A stretch of DNA of 64,000 nucleotides from NCBI GenBank assembly GCA_945862505.1, contig CAMAYJ010000002.1:17775-81774 (forward strand), written 5' to 3'. Below are positions 46,748-56,091 of this stretch, in pieces. Below the pieces are notes generated by a model that was not told where the DNA came from, made no database searches, and worked only from the letters and a program-made list of their open reading frames with translations. The position numbers and the translations under genes are program-made. Source of the stretch: Bifidobacterium breve. Lineage in GTDB: Bacteria > Actinomycetota > Acidimicrobiia > Acidimicrobiales > Acidimicrobilacustridaceae. Positions within the stretch are counted from its first letter, which is position 1, and the number at the start of each line of letters is the position of its first letter.

Positions 46748-47440
46748 GTGGAGCGCCAACGCCGGATACCTGAAGCCACTGTGGCCCGACTGCCCGTCTA
46801 TTTGCGCACCCTTCTCGACGTCCAGACCGATGGCGTCACCACGATCTCATCCGAGCGCCTTGCTGAACTGGCTGGTGTGAACGCAGCCAAAGTTCGCAAA
46901 GACCTTTCCTATCTCGGCTCCTTTGGGACTCGTGGTGTTGGCTACGACGTAGATCACCTTCTGGTTCAGATGAGTCGGGAACTCGGACTCACTCGTGATT
47001 GGCCAGTGGCGATCGTCGGTGTCGGAAACTTGGGCGCGGCGCTCGCGAACTACGGCGGATTCGGCGACCGTGGTTTTCCCGTTGCTGCGTTGATCGATGC
47101 CGATGCGGCCAAAGTCGGAACAACCTTTGGCGGCCACACGATTCGCCATCTCGACGATTTGCCGGCGTTGGTTGACGAACTCGGAATTGCAATTGGCATC
47201 ATTGCAACGCCGGCAGTCGGTGCACAGGAAGTTGCTGACCGATTAGTGGCTGCAGGAGTGACATCTATTCTGAACTTTGCGCCCGCGGTGGTCACTGTTC
47301 CGGAGCAAGCCACATTGCGCAAAGTCGATCTCGCTCTCGAACTTCAGGTGCTCAGTTTTTATGGTCAGCGCGACTCCATCGGTTCGGCGTTACGCGAAGA
47401 ACTCGGTGTCGCCGCTGTGGTAAAGAACTCGGGGGCGTGA
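46748..47440 (+). CDS. rex: Redox-sensing transcriptional repressor Rex
   Basis: IPEATVARLPVYLRTLLDV...AELAGVNAAKVRKDLSYLGSFGTRGVGYDV...VAIVGVGNLGAALANYGGF; GTG start at 46748 preferred over 46694. Confidence 0.94.
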   Translation: MERQRRIPEATVARLPVYLRTLLDVQTDGVTTISSERLAELAGVNAAKVRKDLSYLGSFGTRGVGYDVDHLLVQMSRELGLTRDWPVAIVGVGNLGAALANYGGFGDRGFPVAALIDADAAKVGTTFGGHTIRHLDDLPALVDELGIAIGIIATPAVGAQEVADRLVAAGVTSILNFAPAVVTVPEQATLRKVDLALELQVLSFYGQRDSIGSALREELGVAAVVKNSGA

Positions 47441-48066
47441 CGATGCCATTCGCGGAACCGCTCTATCCGGTAAATCTTTCGCTAGCTGGCCGTCGCTGTT
47501 TGGTTGTTGGGGGCGGTCCCGTCGCGTTGTCCAAGGCTCGAGAACTCGTGGTGTGTCGTGCAGTGGTCGATGTTGTCGCCCCAGAAATCCTCGAAGATTT
47601 CGCTTCGCTCGACGGGGTTATCTGTCACAAGCGGCCCTACGAGGCCGGCGAGGTCGCCGGCTATCGCCTAGTCATCACGGCTACGAGCGATCCAGCGGTG
47701 AACCGTCAGGTCTTTCTTGAGGGCGAAGCGGCCGGGATTTGGGTCAATAGCGCCGACGATCCGGCCAACTGTGCCTTCGCTTTGCCAGCCCGAGTCCGGC
47801 AGGGGCCGCTGTTGGTCACGTTCTCCACCAGTGGGTCATCACCGGCGCTCTCCACATGGCTCCGACGTCGCTATGGTCCTGAGTTCGGACCTGAGTACGC
47901 CGTACTGGTCGAGATCCTCACCGAATACCGAGCCCGGCTTCAGGCCGAAGGCACGTCGACCGAGGGTCTGGACTGGCAAGGAGCGCTCGATTCGGGAATG
48001 CTGGAACTCATCCGCGAGGGTCGCCTCGCCGAAGCCAAGGAGCGCCTCCAGGCGTGTCTGTCGTAG
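47437..48066 (+). CDS. Precorrin-2 dehydrogenase / siroheme synthase N-terminal domain protein
   Basis: YPVNLSLAGRRCLVVGGGPVALSKARELV...VITATSDPAVNRQVFLEGEAAGIWVNSADDPANCAFALPARVRQGPLLVTFSTSGSSPALSTWLRR. Confidence 0.92.
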   Translation: MTMPFAEPLYPVNLSLAGRRCLVVGGGPVALSKARELVVCRAVVDVVAPEILEDFASLDGVICHKRPYEAGEVAGYRLVITATSDPAVNRQVFLEGEAAGIWVNSADDPANCAFALPARVRQGPLLVTFSTSGSSPALSTWLRRRYGPEFGPEYAVLVEILTEYRARLQAEGTSTEGLDWQGALDSGMLELIREGRLAEAKERLQACLS

Positions 48067-49313
48067 TCGTTGGACTGAATCACCGAACGGTTCCACTCGC
48101 TCTACTCGAGCGAGTCACGATCGATGACGCTCGGCTACCGAAAGCGCTGCACGATGTGCTCTCACAAGACCATGTGAGTGAAGCCGTGGTGCTGTCGACA
48201 TGCAATCGCACCGAGGTCTACGTCGTCGCTGAAAAGTTTCACCCCGCCTACGGCGACCTGCGGACGTTCTTCTCTGAACTCGCCTTCGCCGATCCAGAAG
48301 AACTTGCCGGTCACCTTTACGTTCACGATGCCGATGCTGCTGCCGGACATCTCTTCCGCGTTGCATCTGGCATCGACTCGGCCGTCGTAGGCGAAGCCGA
48401 AATTCTCGGACAGGTTCGCCGGGCTTGGGACATTGCGCAGACCGAAAACGCTGCTGGGTCTCAACTCAATCTGCTTTTCCGCCATGCCCTCGAAGTCGGA
48501 AAGCGCGCTCGAACCGAAACCGGCATTGGCCGCCACGTCGCATCGGTTTCTACCGCTGCAGTCGCCATGGCCGCACAGCACCTTGGTTCGCTCGAAGGTC
48601 GTTCCATCTTGGTGATGGGTGCTGGCGAAATGGGCGAGGGCATGGTTCGTGCGCTTGCTAGCAACGGCGTCTCCGACATTCGCATTGCCAATCGCACGTG
48701 GGAGAACGCTGCAGATCTCGCAGAGCGACTTGGCGGAACTGCAATCCGTCTGGCCGATCTCGATGCAGCTCTTTCCGAGGTCGATCTTCTGCTCACTGGC
48801 ACTGGCGCCAACTCGATGATCATCGAACACGCTGACATCGAACGAGTCATGCGTGCACGCGGCGATCGCGAAATTCTCGTTGTCGATGTTGCGGTTCCTC
48901 GTGACGTCGATCCTGCTGCTGCCGATATCCCGGGTGTCACCATCCTCGACATGGACGACCTTCGAGCGTTTGCCGAAGCAGGCATGGCCGAGCGTCGACG
49001 CGAAGTCGCGTCAGTCGAAGCAATGTGCGGCGAAGAACTCGAGCGTTTCTTGGCGGTAAGTTCAGCTCGTGAGGTGGCGCCGTTGATTTCACGGTTGCAC
49101 GAAAAGTCCGATGAAATTCGCCTTGCCGAACTCGAGCGTCTCCGTGCTCGTTTTGGCGACCTTGATGAACGTCAACTCGAGGCCCTTGATTCGCTGACAA
49201 AAGGAATCGTGGCCAAGTTGCTGCATCAGCCAACCGTGCGGTTGAAAGATGCTGCTGGTTCGCCGCGCGGTGAACGCCTTGCCGAGGCCCTTCGCGATCT
49301 CTTTGAGCTCTGA
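48054..49313 (+). CDS. hemA: Glutamyl-tRNA reductase
   Basis: VVVGLNHRTVPLALLERV, VVLSTCNRTEVYVVAEKFH, VGEAEILGQVRRAW, ILVMGAGEMGEGMVRAL, DVAVPRDVDP. Confidence 0.96.
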   Translation: MSVVVVGLNHRTVPLALLERVTIDDARLPKALHDVLSQDHVSEAVVLSTCNRTEVYVVAEKFHPAYGDLRTFFSELAFADPEELAGHLYVHDADAAAGHLFRVASGIDSAVVGEAEILGQVRRAWDIAQTENAAGSQLNLLFRHALEVGKRARTETGIGRHVASVSTAAVAMAAQHLGSLEGRSILVMGAGEMGEGMVRALASNGVSDIRIANRTWENAADLAERLGGTAIRLADLDAALSEVDLLLTGTGANSMIIEHADIERVMRARGDREILVVDVAVPRDVDPAAADIPGVTILDMDDLRAFAEAGMAERRREVASVEAMCGEELERFLAVSSAREVAPLISRLHEKSDEIRLAELERLRARFGDLDERQLEALDSLTKGIVAKLLHQPTVRLKDAAGSPRGERLAEALRDLFEL

Positions 49314-49320
49314 TCCCACA

Positions 49321-50259
49321 ATGTCCGGGGGCGGTCCCGACGCAGTGACACTCCGATTAGCAACGCGTGGTAGTGCTCTTGCGTTATGGCAGGCCGATCA
49401 CGTGGCAGAACTGCTCCAGCACCATGCTTCGGCCAATGGGATTGATTTGTCGATCGAGAAAGTGATCGTCGAGACGATGGCCGATCAACGCCTCGACATT
49501 CCGATCGACGCCATGGGCGGCAAGGGCGTCTTCGTAAAAGAAATCCAAGCAGCGGTGCTCGATGGCCGCGCTGATTTCGCGGTGCACTCTGGCAAAGACC
49601 TTCCTGCACTCACTCCCGACGAACTCGTCATCGCTGCCGTTCCCGAGCGTGGCGATGTTCGCGACGTCCTGGTTGGATCGACCATCGACGGATTGCCGCA
49701 GGGTGGACATGTCGCAACCGGGTCTATTCGTCGGAAGGCACAACTCGCATCGCTGCGTCCCGACATTTTGTTCTCAGGATTGCGCGGCAACATCGCAACC
49801 AGACTTGAAAAGGCCGCTGGGTTCGATGCCATCGTGATGGCGGCGGCCGCGATCGAACGTCTTGGTATTTCGATGGACGATCGAGTTGTACAGGTGCTCG
49901 CGCCTTCGGTGATGCTGCCTCAGGTTGCGCAAGGCGCGCTTGTTCTCGAATGCCGTACCAACGATGCGCCAACTCTTTCGTTGCTTTCTGCAATCGATCA
50001 CGGACCAAGTCGTTTATGTGTCGACGCCGAACGAGCGTTCCTTGCCGAACTTGGTGGCGATTGCGATCTGCCGGTTGCGGCCTATGTCGTCATCGACGGC
50101 GATGAACTCGTTTGTGACGCGCTTGTCGCTGCGCCCGATGGTTCGACCATCCTCCGTGATTCTCGTCGGTGTGCAATGGGCGACGGCGAGAGAACTGGAC
50201 GCCTAATGGCTCGCTACTTACTTGATGATGCGGGCGGCTCCGCTCTGCTTGGGCGTTAA
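49321..50259 (+). CDS. hemC: Porphobilinogen deaminase (hydroxymethylbilane synthase)
   Basis: LRLATRGSALALWQADHV, GGKGVFVKEIQAAVLDGRADFAVHSGKDLPA, GSIRRKAQLASLRPDILFSGLRGNIATRL, AERAFLAELGGDCDLPVAAY. Confidence 0.96.
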   Translation: MSGGGPDAVTLRLATRGSALALWQADHVAELLQHHASANGIDLSIEKVIVETMADQRLDIPIDAMGGKGVFVKEIQAAVLDGRADFAVHSGKDLPALTPDELVIAAVPERGDVRDVLVGSTIDGLPQGGHVATGSIRRKAQLASLRPDILFSGLRGNIATRLEKAAGFDAIVMAAAAIERLGISMDDRVVQVLAPSVMLPQVAQGALVLECRTNDAPTLSLLSAIDHGPSRLCVDAERAFLAELGGDCDLPVAAYVVIDGDELVCDALVAAPDGSTILRDSRRCAMGDGERTGRLMARYLLDDAGGSALLGR

Positions 50260-50264
50260 GTGCA

Positions 50265-50921
50265 ATGGTCGATGTTCATGAGGGCGATGAGTCGCCAGAG
50301 AACGATGACCGTGAAGTCGGAGTCGGACCCCACCCTTTGCCGTGGCCCGATGATGCGCGATTCGATCCGGAATTTCTTGAACACGGAGATCGCCGAAATG
50401 TTGGTGATGGCTATCGCTATTGGTCGAACGAAGCGATCGTCGCCGATCTTGATTCGCGCCGGCATTCGTTTCATGTCGCGATTGAAAACTGGCAGCACGA
50501 TCTGAATATCGGAACCGTTGTCCGAACGGCGAACGCGTTCAATTCGGCTGGGATCCACATTGTTGGGAAGAAGCGCTGGAATCGTCGAGGTGCGATGGTC
50601 ACCGATCGCTATATGCACGTGCATCATCACGAAGACATCGCTGCGCTTGTGGATTGGTCGGCGAGTAACGATCTGCATGTGGTGGCGATCGATATCGTTC
50701 CCGGCGCAGTGCCGCTCGAGACAGCAGTACTTCCCGAACGCACCATGTTTCTGTTTGGACAAGAGGGACCAGGGTTGAGCGACGAAGCCTGTGCGTCAGC
50801 GGCGATGGTGTGTTCAATCGCTCAGTTCGGTTCCACTCGTTCCATCAATGTCGGCGTTGCGGCAGGAATCGCGATGCACTCATGGATTCGTCAGCACCCG
50901 GCCCCTCCTGCTGCTTCGTAA
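50265..50921 (+). CDS. TrmH/SpoU-family RNA methyltransferase
   Basis: WQHDLNIGTVVRTANAFNSAGIHIVGKKRWNRRGAM...MFLFGQEGPGLSDEAC...SINVGVAAGIAMHSWIRQH. Confidence 0.92.
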   Translation: MVDVHEGDESPENDDREVGVGPHPLPWPDDARFDPEFLEHGDRRNVGDGYRYWSNEAIVADLDSRRHSFHVAIENWQHDLNIGTVVRTANAFNSAGIHIVGKKRWNRRGAMVTDRYMHVHHHEDIAALVDWSASNDLHVVAIDIVPGAVPLETAVLPERTMFLFGQEGPGLSDEACASAAMVCSIAQFGSTRSINVGVAAGIAMHSWIRQHPAPPAAS

Positions 50922-50938
50922 ACGCCTAAGTTCCTGCC

Positions 50939-52432
50939 GTGGACACGGTCTGGCTTCTTGGCGATCAACTTCGTCGTGACACCGGCGCACTCGCTGGAGT
51001 TCGTCCGGGCGAGGCCCGAGTGCTCATGGTCGAGAGCGATGGGAAAGTCGGATCGGGGCGTTGGCATCGGCAGCGACTTCATTTCATTCTGGCGTCAATG
51101 CGCAGGTTCGCCGAGGAACTCCGGGTCGAAGGTTTCGCAGTCGACTATCGCCACGCTCCGTCATTACGGGCGGGGTTCGCGGCTCACAACTCTGAGTTCA
51201 AACCAGACCGGGTAACGGCGATGTCGCCCATGTCGTTCGATGGGCGAGCAATGTTGGAAGAACTCGAGGTGAACGTGATCGAGAACGATCAGTTCCTCTG
51301 CAGCGCCGAAGCATTTGCAACTTGGGCGGGTGGCCGCGCCAATCTGAAAATGGAGGACTTCTATCGGCGGCAACGCCAACGACTGAACATCCTCATGGAT
51401 GGCGACAAACCGGTTGGCGGAACCTGGAACTACGACGCAGAAAATCGCGAGCCGCCACCGAAAGATGGTCGTTCGTGGCCAAGTTCGATTGTCGAACCCC
51501 TTGATGCCATCGATGCTCGCGTAATCGCCGACATCGCACGGCGCGCGCCCGACGCGTTCGGGTCAGCGTTCGATGGGCTGTGGGCAACGACTCGCACCGG
51601 CGCTTTGGCACGGCTTCATCAATTTATTGACGAGGTGTTGCCACTGTTTGGCCCGCACGAGGATGCGGTGCTGTCGTCAGAATGGAAGCTTGCGCACTCG
51701 ATGTTGAGCCCGTATCTCAACATTGGTCTGCTTCATCCTCGTGAAGTTGTCGAGGCGGCACACACTGCATTTAATGAAGGACGTATTCCGATTGCCTCGG
51801 CCGAGGGCTTCATTCGTCAGATCATCGGCTGGCGTGAGTACGTATGGGGTCTCTATTGGTTGTGGATGCCGGAGTATCAGGAGCTGAATGCTCTGAACGC
51901 TGATCAACCGTTGCCGGTGTCGTTTACAGGTGGCGAAACGCAAATGGCGTGTGTATCGCACACCGTGAAGGCGATTGATGATCGCGCATGGGCTCACCAC
52001 ATTGAACGACTCATGATCTTGGGCAATCTCGCACTCACGTCTGGTGTTCGTCCTGGTGCGCTCGTGGACTGGATGTGGAAGTCATTCATCGATGGAGCGG
52101 AATGGGTGATGTTGCCGAACGTGATTGGCATGGCGCTCTACGCGGACGGTGGACGAATGTCGACAAAGCCCTATGCCTCGGGCGGTTCGTACATCAACAA
52201 GATGAGCGATCACTGCGGTGACTGCCGGTATGACCCTAAAAAGCGGATCGGTGAACATGCGTGTCCGTTCACAACCCTCTATTGGGATTTTTTGGCGCGC
52301 AACGAGCCCGCGCTTCGATCGAATCATCGACTTGGCAATCAACTGGGCTCAATGCGCAAGCTCAAAGATCTCGACGCGGTTCGTGAAAGAGCAGTTGAAG
52401 TGCGATCGCGTCTTGCCGACGGCTCTCTCTAG
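50939..52432 (+). CDS. FeS-type cryptochrome/photolyase (FeS-BCP / PhrB-like)
   Basis: VWLLGDQLRRD..., KMEDFYRRQRQRLNILMDGDKPVGGTWNYDAENR, IRQIIGWREYVWGLYW; four Cys with spacing C-x87-C-x2-C-x12-C, the same spacing as Agrobacterium PhrB Cys350/438/441/454. Confidence 0.93.
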   Translation: MDTVWLLGDQLRRDTGALAGVRPGEARVLMVESDGKVGSGRWHRQRLHFILASMRRFAEELRVEGFAVDYRHAPSLRAGFAAHNSEFKPDRVTAMSPMSFDGRAMLEELEVNVIENDQFLCSAEAFATWAGGRANLKMEDFYRRQRQRLNILMDGDKPVGGTWNYDAENREPPPKDGRSWPSSIVEPLDAIDARVIADIARRAPDAFGSAFDGLWATTRTGALARLHQFIDEVLPLFGPHEDAVLSSEWKLAHSMLSPYLNIGLLHPREVVEAAHTAFNEGRIPIASAEGFIRQIIGWREYVWGLYWLWMPEYQELNALNADQPLPVSFTGGETQMACVSHTVKAIDDRAWAHHIERLMILGNLALTSGVRPGALVDWMWKSFIDGAEWVMLPNVIGMALYADGGRMSTKPYASGGSYINKMSDHCGDCRYDPKKRIGEHACPFTTLYWDFLARNEPALRSNHRLGNQLGSMRKLKDLDAVRERAVEVRSRLADGSL

Positions 52433-52446
52433 AGCATCGCTACCGA

Positions 52447-52653
52447 TTAGCTGACTGACGCAATCTCGTAGCCAGCTTCACCAACTGCGGTGCGAACATC
52501 AACTTCGGTGATCTCGCCGATGACAGTGACGGTTTTTGCGTCGATGTCCACGATCGCGCTTTCAACGCCGTCGAGCGGTGCGAGTTCGCCTTCGATGGCT
52601 GCCTTGCAGTGACCACAAGAAATGCCGGGAACGGAATAGGTGCGTTTCGTCAT
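52447..52653 (-). CDS. Heavy-metal-associated domain copper chaperone (CopZ-like)
   Basis: [44 protein letters not shown]; GxxCxxC. Confidence 0.92.
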   Translation of the reverse strand: MTKRTYSVPGISCGHCKAAIEGELAPLDGVESAIVDIDAKTVTVIGEITEVDVRTAVGEAGYEIASVS

Positions 52654-54938
52654 GGTTGATCCTTTGCGGGGGAGTGACGGCGAACGCCTTTAAATCTTCG
52701 CAGGCGAAGCGAATTGGTGACGACGAAGACTGACGAGAATCCCATGGTCCCGGCGGCGATCATCGGATTCAACACGCCGAATGCAGCGAGCGGAATTGCG
52801 GCAACGTTGTAGGCGAACGCCCAAAACAGGTTGCCCTTAATGGTCGCAAGGGTTCGGCGGGACAGGGCAATGGCATCGGCAGCGGCGCGGAGGTCTCCGC
52901 TCACAATGGTGAGATCGCTGGCTTCGATGGCGACATCGGTCCCGGTGCCAATAGCGATACCGAGGTCGGCCTGGGCAAGTGCGGGTGCATCGTTGATGCC
53001 GTCGCCCACCATTGCGACCATGTGGCCTTGCTCTTGGAGTCGACGCACTTCAGCAACCTTGTCGGCGGGGAGAACTTCGGCCACAACGCGGTCGACGCCA
53101 ACTTCAGCGCCGATCGATTCAGCAGTGCGACGGTTATCTCCAGTGAGAAGCACAACCTCAAGACCGAGTGCGTGAAGATCGGCAACGGCTTCGGCACTGG
53201 TTGGTTTGAGTCGATCGGCGACAACGAGCACCGCTTGGGCGACAAGCGGGCCATCAGAATGTTCCGCCCAACCCGCAAGGACCGCTGTGCGTCCGGCGGT
53301 CTCGGCCGACACCTGAGCATCGGTGAGTTGCTGATCAATGGGTTCGAAGAGCGAAGTGCGTCCAACCCCAACGGTCCATTCGATTCCCGAATCGCTCATG
53401 ACCTTTGCAGTAACGCCTCGACCGGGAAGATTCTCAAAACCTTGGACTTGAGAATCGGACGCGTCGCCCGGCCGGCGGGCATCGGCGCCGGCAACAATCG
53501 CCGCGGCAATCGGATGTTCGGAACGAGCCTCAACCGCGGCTGCGAGTCGAAGAGCGGTATCGGCGGTAGTCGTTGACATGGTGATGACATCAACGAGTTC
53601 CATGCGACCCTCGGTGAGGGTTCCGGTTTTGTCGAGAACAGCCACATCGACTCGACGCGTCTGTTCAAGCACCTCGCCACCCTTGATGATGATGCCAAGC
53701 TGAGCGCCGCGACCAGTGCCGACCATAATCGCCGTCGGCGTGGCCAGACCGAGTGCGCAAGGGCACGCAATGATCAGTACCGCAACCGCTGCAGAGAACG
53801 TGTCTTGAGCGGAGTGGCCGGTAACGCTCCATCCGATGATGGTCGCTATAGCGATACCAAACACGATTGGTACGAAAACGCCGGCGACTCGATCAGCGAG
53901 TCGTTGAATCGGGGCGCGTGAACCTTGCGCGTCTTGAACAAGTTTCACGATTTGAGCAAGGGCTGTTTCGTCGCCAACTCGTGTTGCCTCAACCACAAGG
54001 TGACCGTTTGCGTTCACCGTTGCGCCGACAACATCATCGCCAGGTCCAACTTCAACTGGCACTGGTTCACCCGTGATCATTGACATGTCGATAGCGGAGT
54101 GACCGTCGACGATGACACCGTCGGTTGCAATTTTTTCTCCCGGCCTCACCACGAAACGAATGCCAACAGTGAGTTCCTCTAACGCAATCTCAGTTCCGTC
54201 TTCGAGACGAGCAGTTTTGACGCCGAGTTCAGCAAGTTTTCGAATTGCATCGCCGGAGCGACGACGAGCGCGCGCTTCAAACCACTTTCCTAAGAGGATG
54301 AGCGAAATGATGACGCCAGCGGTTTCGAAATAGACGTGAGCAGTGTCGGTCGACGATGACATCCCCGACATCGCACTCATCGACGACGAGTCCGCATCGG
54401 CTGCGTGCAAGAACACAAGGGCAACAGTTGACCAAGTCCAGGCAGCCAGAGTTCCCATTGAGACGAGCGTGTCCATCGTGACAGTGCCGTGCCGGAGGTT
54501 GATCGCCGCAGCGCAATGAAACCCCCAACCGCTGTAGAAGACCACGGGAGTGCAGAGTGCGAACGCCACCCACTGCCAATTAGCGAACATGAATGCTGGA
54601 ACCATCGAAATAAGCAGCAGCGGGACCGTGAGTACCGCTGCGAAGATCAATCGGATCCCGAGAGTTCTGGAATAGTCGGCTTCGGCTTCGTCATGTCGAT
54701 CGATAGCGGGAACGTGATAGCCGAGGGATTCGATTTTGGTGGTGAATGCGGTTCGCCCAGTGATTGATGGGTCGAAATGAACAGTGGCACGTGCTGCCGC
54801 AAGGTTCACATCGACCTGAGTGACGCCTTCGAGTTTGCCAAGTCCCTTACCGATGCGAGTCGCACACGCGGCGCAGGTCATTCCCTCAATGGGAAGATCA
54901 ATGCGCTCAAGCGATGAAGGATTTCTCGCGTTTACCAT
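52650..54938 (-). CDS. copA: Copper-translocating P-type ATPase
   Basis: [93 protein letters not shown]. Confidence 0.94.
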   Translation of the reverse strand: MVNARNPSSLERIDLPIEGMTCAACATRIGKGLGKLEGVTQVDVNLAAARATVHFDPSITGRTAFTTKIESLGYHVPAIDRHDEAEADYSRTLGIRLIFAAVLTVPLLLISMVPAFMFANWQWVAFALCTPVVFYSGWGFHCAAAINLRHGTVTMDTLVSMGTLAAWTWSTVALVFLHAADADSSSMSAMSGMSSSTDTAHVYFETAGVIISLILLGKWFEARARRRSGDAIRKLAELGVKTARLEDGTEIALEELTVGIRFVVRPGEKIATDGVIVDGHSAIDMSMITGEPVPVEVGPGDDVVGATVNANGHLVVEATRVGDETALAQIVKLVQDAQGSRAPIQRLADRVAGVFVPIVFGIAIATIIGWSVTGHSAQDTFSAAVAVLIIACPCALGLATPTAIMVGTGRGAQLGIIIKGGEVLEQTRRVDVAVLDKTGTLTEGRMELVDVITMSTTTADTALRLAAAVEARSEHPIAAAIVAGADARRPGDASDSQVQGFENLPGRGVTAKVMSDSGIEWTVGVGRTSLFEPIDQQLTDAQVSAETAGRTAVLAGWAEHSDGPLVAQAVLVVADRLKPTSAEAVADLHALGLEVVLLTGDNRRTAESIGAEVGVDRVVAEVLPADKVAEVRRLQEQGHMVAMVGDGINDAPALAQADLGIAIGTGTDVAIEASDLTIVSGDLRAAADAIALSRRTLATIKGNLFWAFAYNVAAIPLAAFGVLNPMIAAGTMGFSSVFVVTNSLRLRRFKGVRRHSPAKDQP

Positions 54939-54971
54939 CGATTCAGGATACGGCGACTTCGTCGTTGTGCA

Positions 54972-55799
54972 TCACTGTGCTGGTCGCACCATGCTCAGAA
55001 CAATTCCGTTCGGCATTGTCTCGCTTAGCGAACGGTCGTATTTGTAGCCCTCGGGATGACGAAACTTTGTGAGTGCTTTCGGATCGTCAGCGCCGGTTTC
55101 GAGGATGTATCGAACAAGCGCACCTTTTAACAATTTGTTCCAATGATTGACCGTAGTGAAAGTTCGGACACCCTTTACGGGAGTTCCCTCGTCGAGAAAC
55201 TTCACCGAGAACATCGCACTAGGAGTTTTGGCTGTGCTCTCGGCGTAACCAAGAGGATCCCATGCACTGTCATGTTCTTTAGGCAACAGATTCCAAACAA
55301 CTGCAGCGGCAACTGATTGCTCAAGCGCCGGCGTGAGTGATTCACGCCACCAGGTCGAGAGCTTCCCGATCGGGGCGATTGTTGCTCCCATCTTCATTTT
55401 GTAATCGGGGATCATGTCGTGGGGTCGCACAACGCCCCAGAGGCCGCTGAAGATGAGAACCTGGCTGTTCAATCGTTTGCGATCGCGTGCTGACAGCGAG
55501 TCAACATCAAGCGCGTCGTAAAGCACGCCCGTGTAGCGCTCAATCGCCGGCATGGTTGGCGATGTCAGTACTGCAAGATTTGCTGCAGTCGCTGACGCAA
55601 GGGCAGTGCCCTTGACGCCAAGTAATTTTGATCGTGTTGCTTCAGGGCCCTTCATCGCGGCAGTGAGGGCAGAGCGAACTGCCGTGCGCTGCTTTTCAAG
55701 CTGAGGAAACGAGAGCCCCGAAATCTTCAGCTTCGGGCCAGTGCCGCCCTCGGCCTTACCCTCCGAGGGGGGCAGGAGAATCACTGGTGCAGTTGGCAT
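54972..55799 (-). CDS. YaaA/UPF0246 family peroxide stress protein
   Basis: VILLPPSEGKAEGGTGPK, ERYTGVLYDALDVDSLSARDRKRLNSQVLIFSGLWGVVRPHDMIPDYKMKMGA. Confidence 0.9.
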   Translation of the reverse strand: MPTAPVILLPPSEGKAEGGTGPKLKISGLSFPQLEKQRTAVRSALTAAMKGPEATRSKLLGVKGTALASATAANLAVLTSPTMPAIERYTGVLYDALDVDSLSARDRKRLNSQVLIFSGLWGVVRPHDMIPDYKMKMGATIAPIGKLSTWWRESLTPALEQSVAAAVVWNLLPKEHDSAWDPLGYAESTAKTPSAMFSVKFLDEGTPVKGVRTFTTVNHWNKLLKGALVRYILETGADDPKALTKFRHPEGYKYDRSLSETMPNGIVLSMVRPAQ

Positions 55800-55953
55800 C
55801 TCTCCATCCTGCCCGACGGTGAACGTTCCATGGACGAAGCACGAATTCACTCCGTCGGCGGAATTCGATGGGGGCAAATGAGGCCCTAGATGCTAGAAAG
55901 TGTCTGTCTTGTCGATAAAACGTCGGCGTCGATATCTCAAGGAGGTGACCCAT

Positions 55954-56019
55954 ATGCCAGCAAGCGAGCCCCCAAGTACGTGCTTTCTGTCGTACGTCGC
56001 CTTCTTTGCTTCCAACTGA
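55954..56019 (+). CDS. Candidate upstream ORF / leader peptide (21 aa)
   Basis: aaggaggtgacccatATG -> MPASEPPSTCFLSYVAFFASN*; near-perfect anti-SD complement at good spacing, 72 nt before the next CDS. Confidence 0.5.
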   Translation: MPASEPPSTCFLSYVAFFASN

Positions 56020-56091
56020 GATTCTTCGTGATTCGGATTCAGTGAGGTAGAGCGGGCGTGGTCCGTCCGTGTTCTAGCTCTGGAGTCGGTT

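Noticed and set aside
55890-56091. M-box or yybP-ykoY riboswitch upstream of the MgtE_N/CBS gene
   Set aside because: Tempting because of metal genes, but I could not align either conserved core; kept only as an uncharacterised leader with a uORF.
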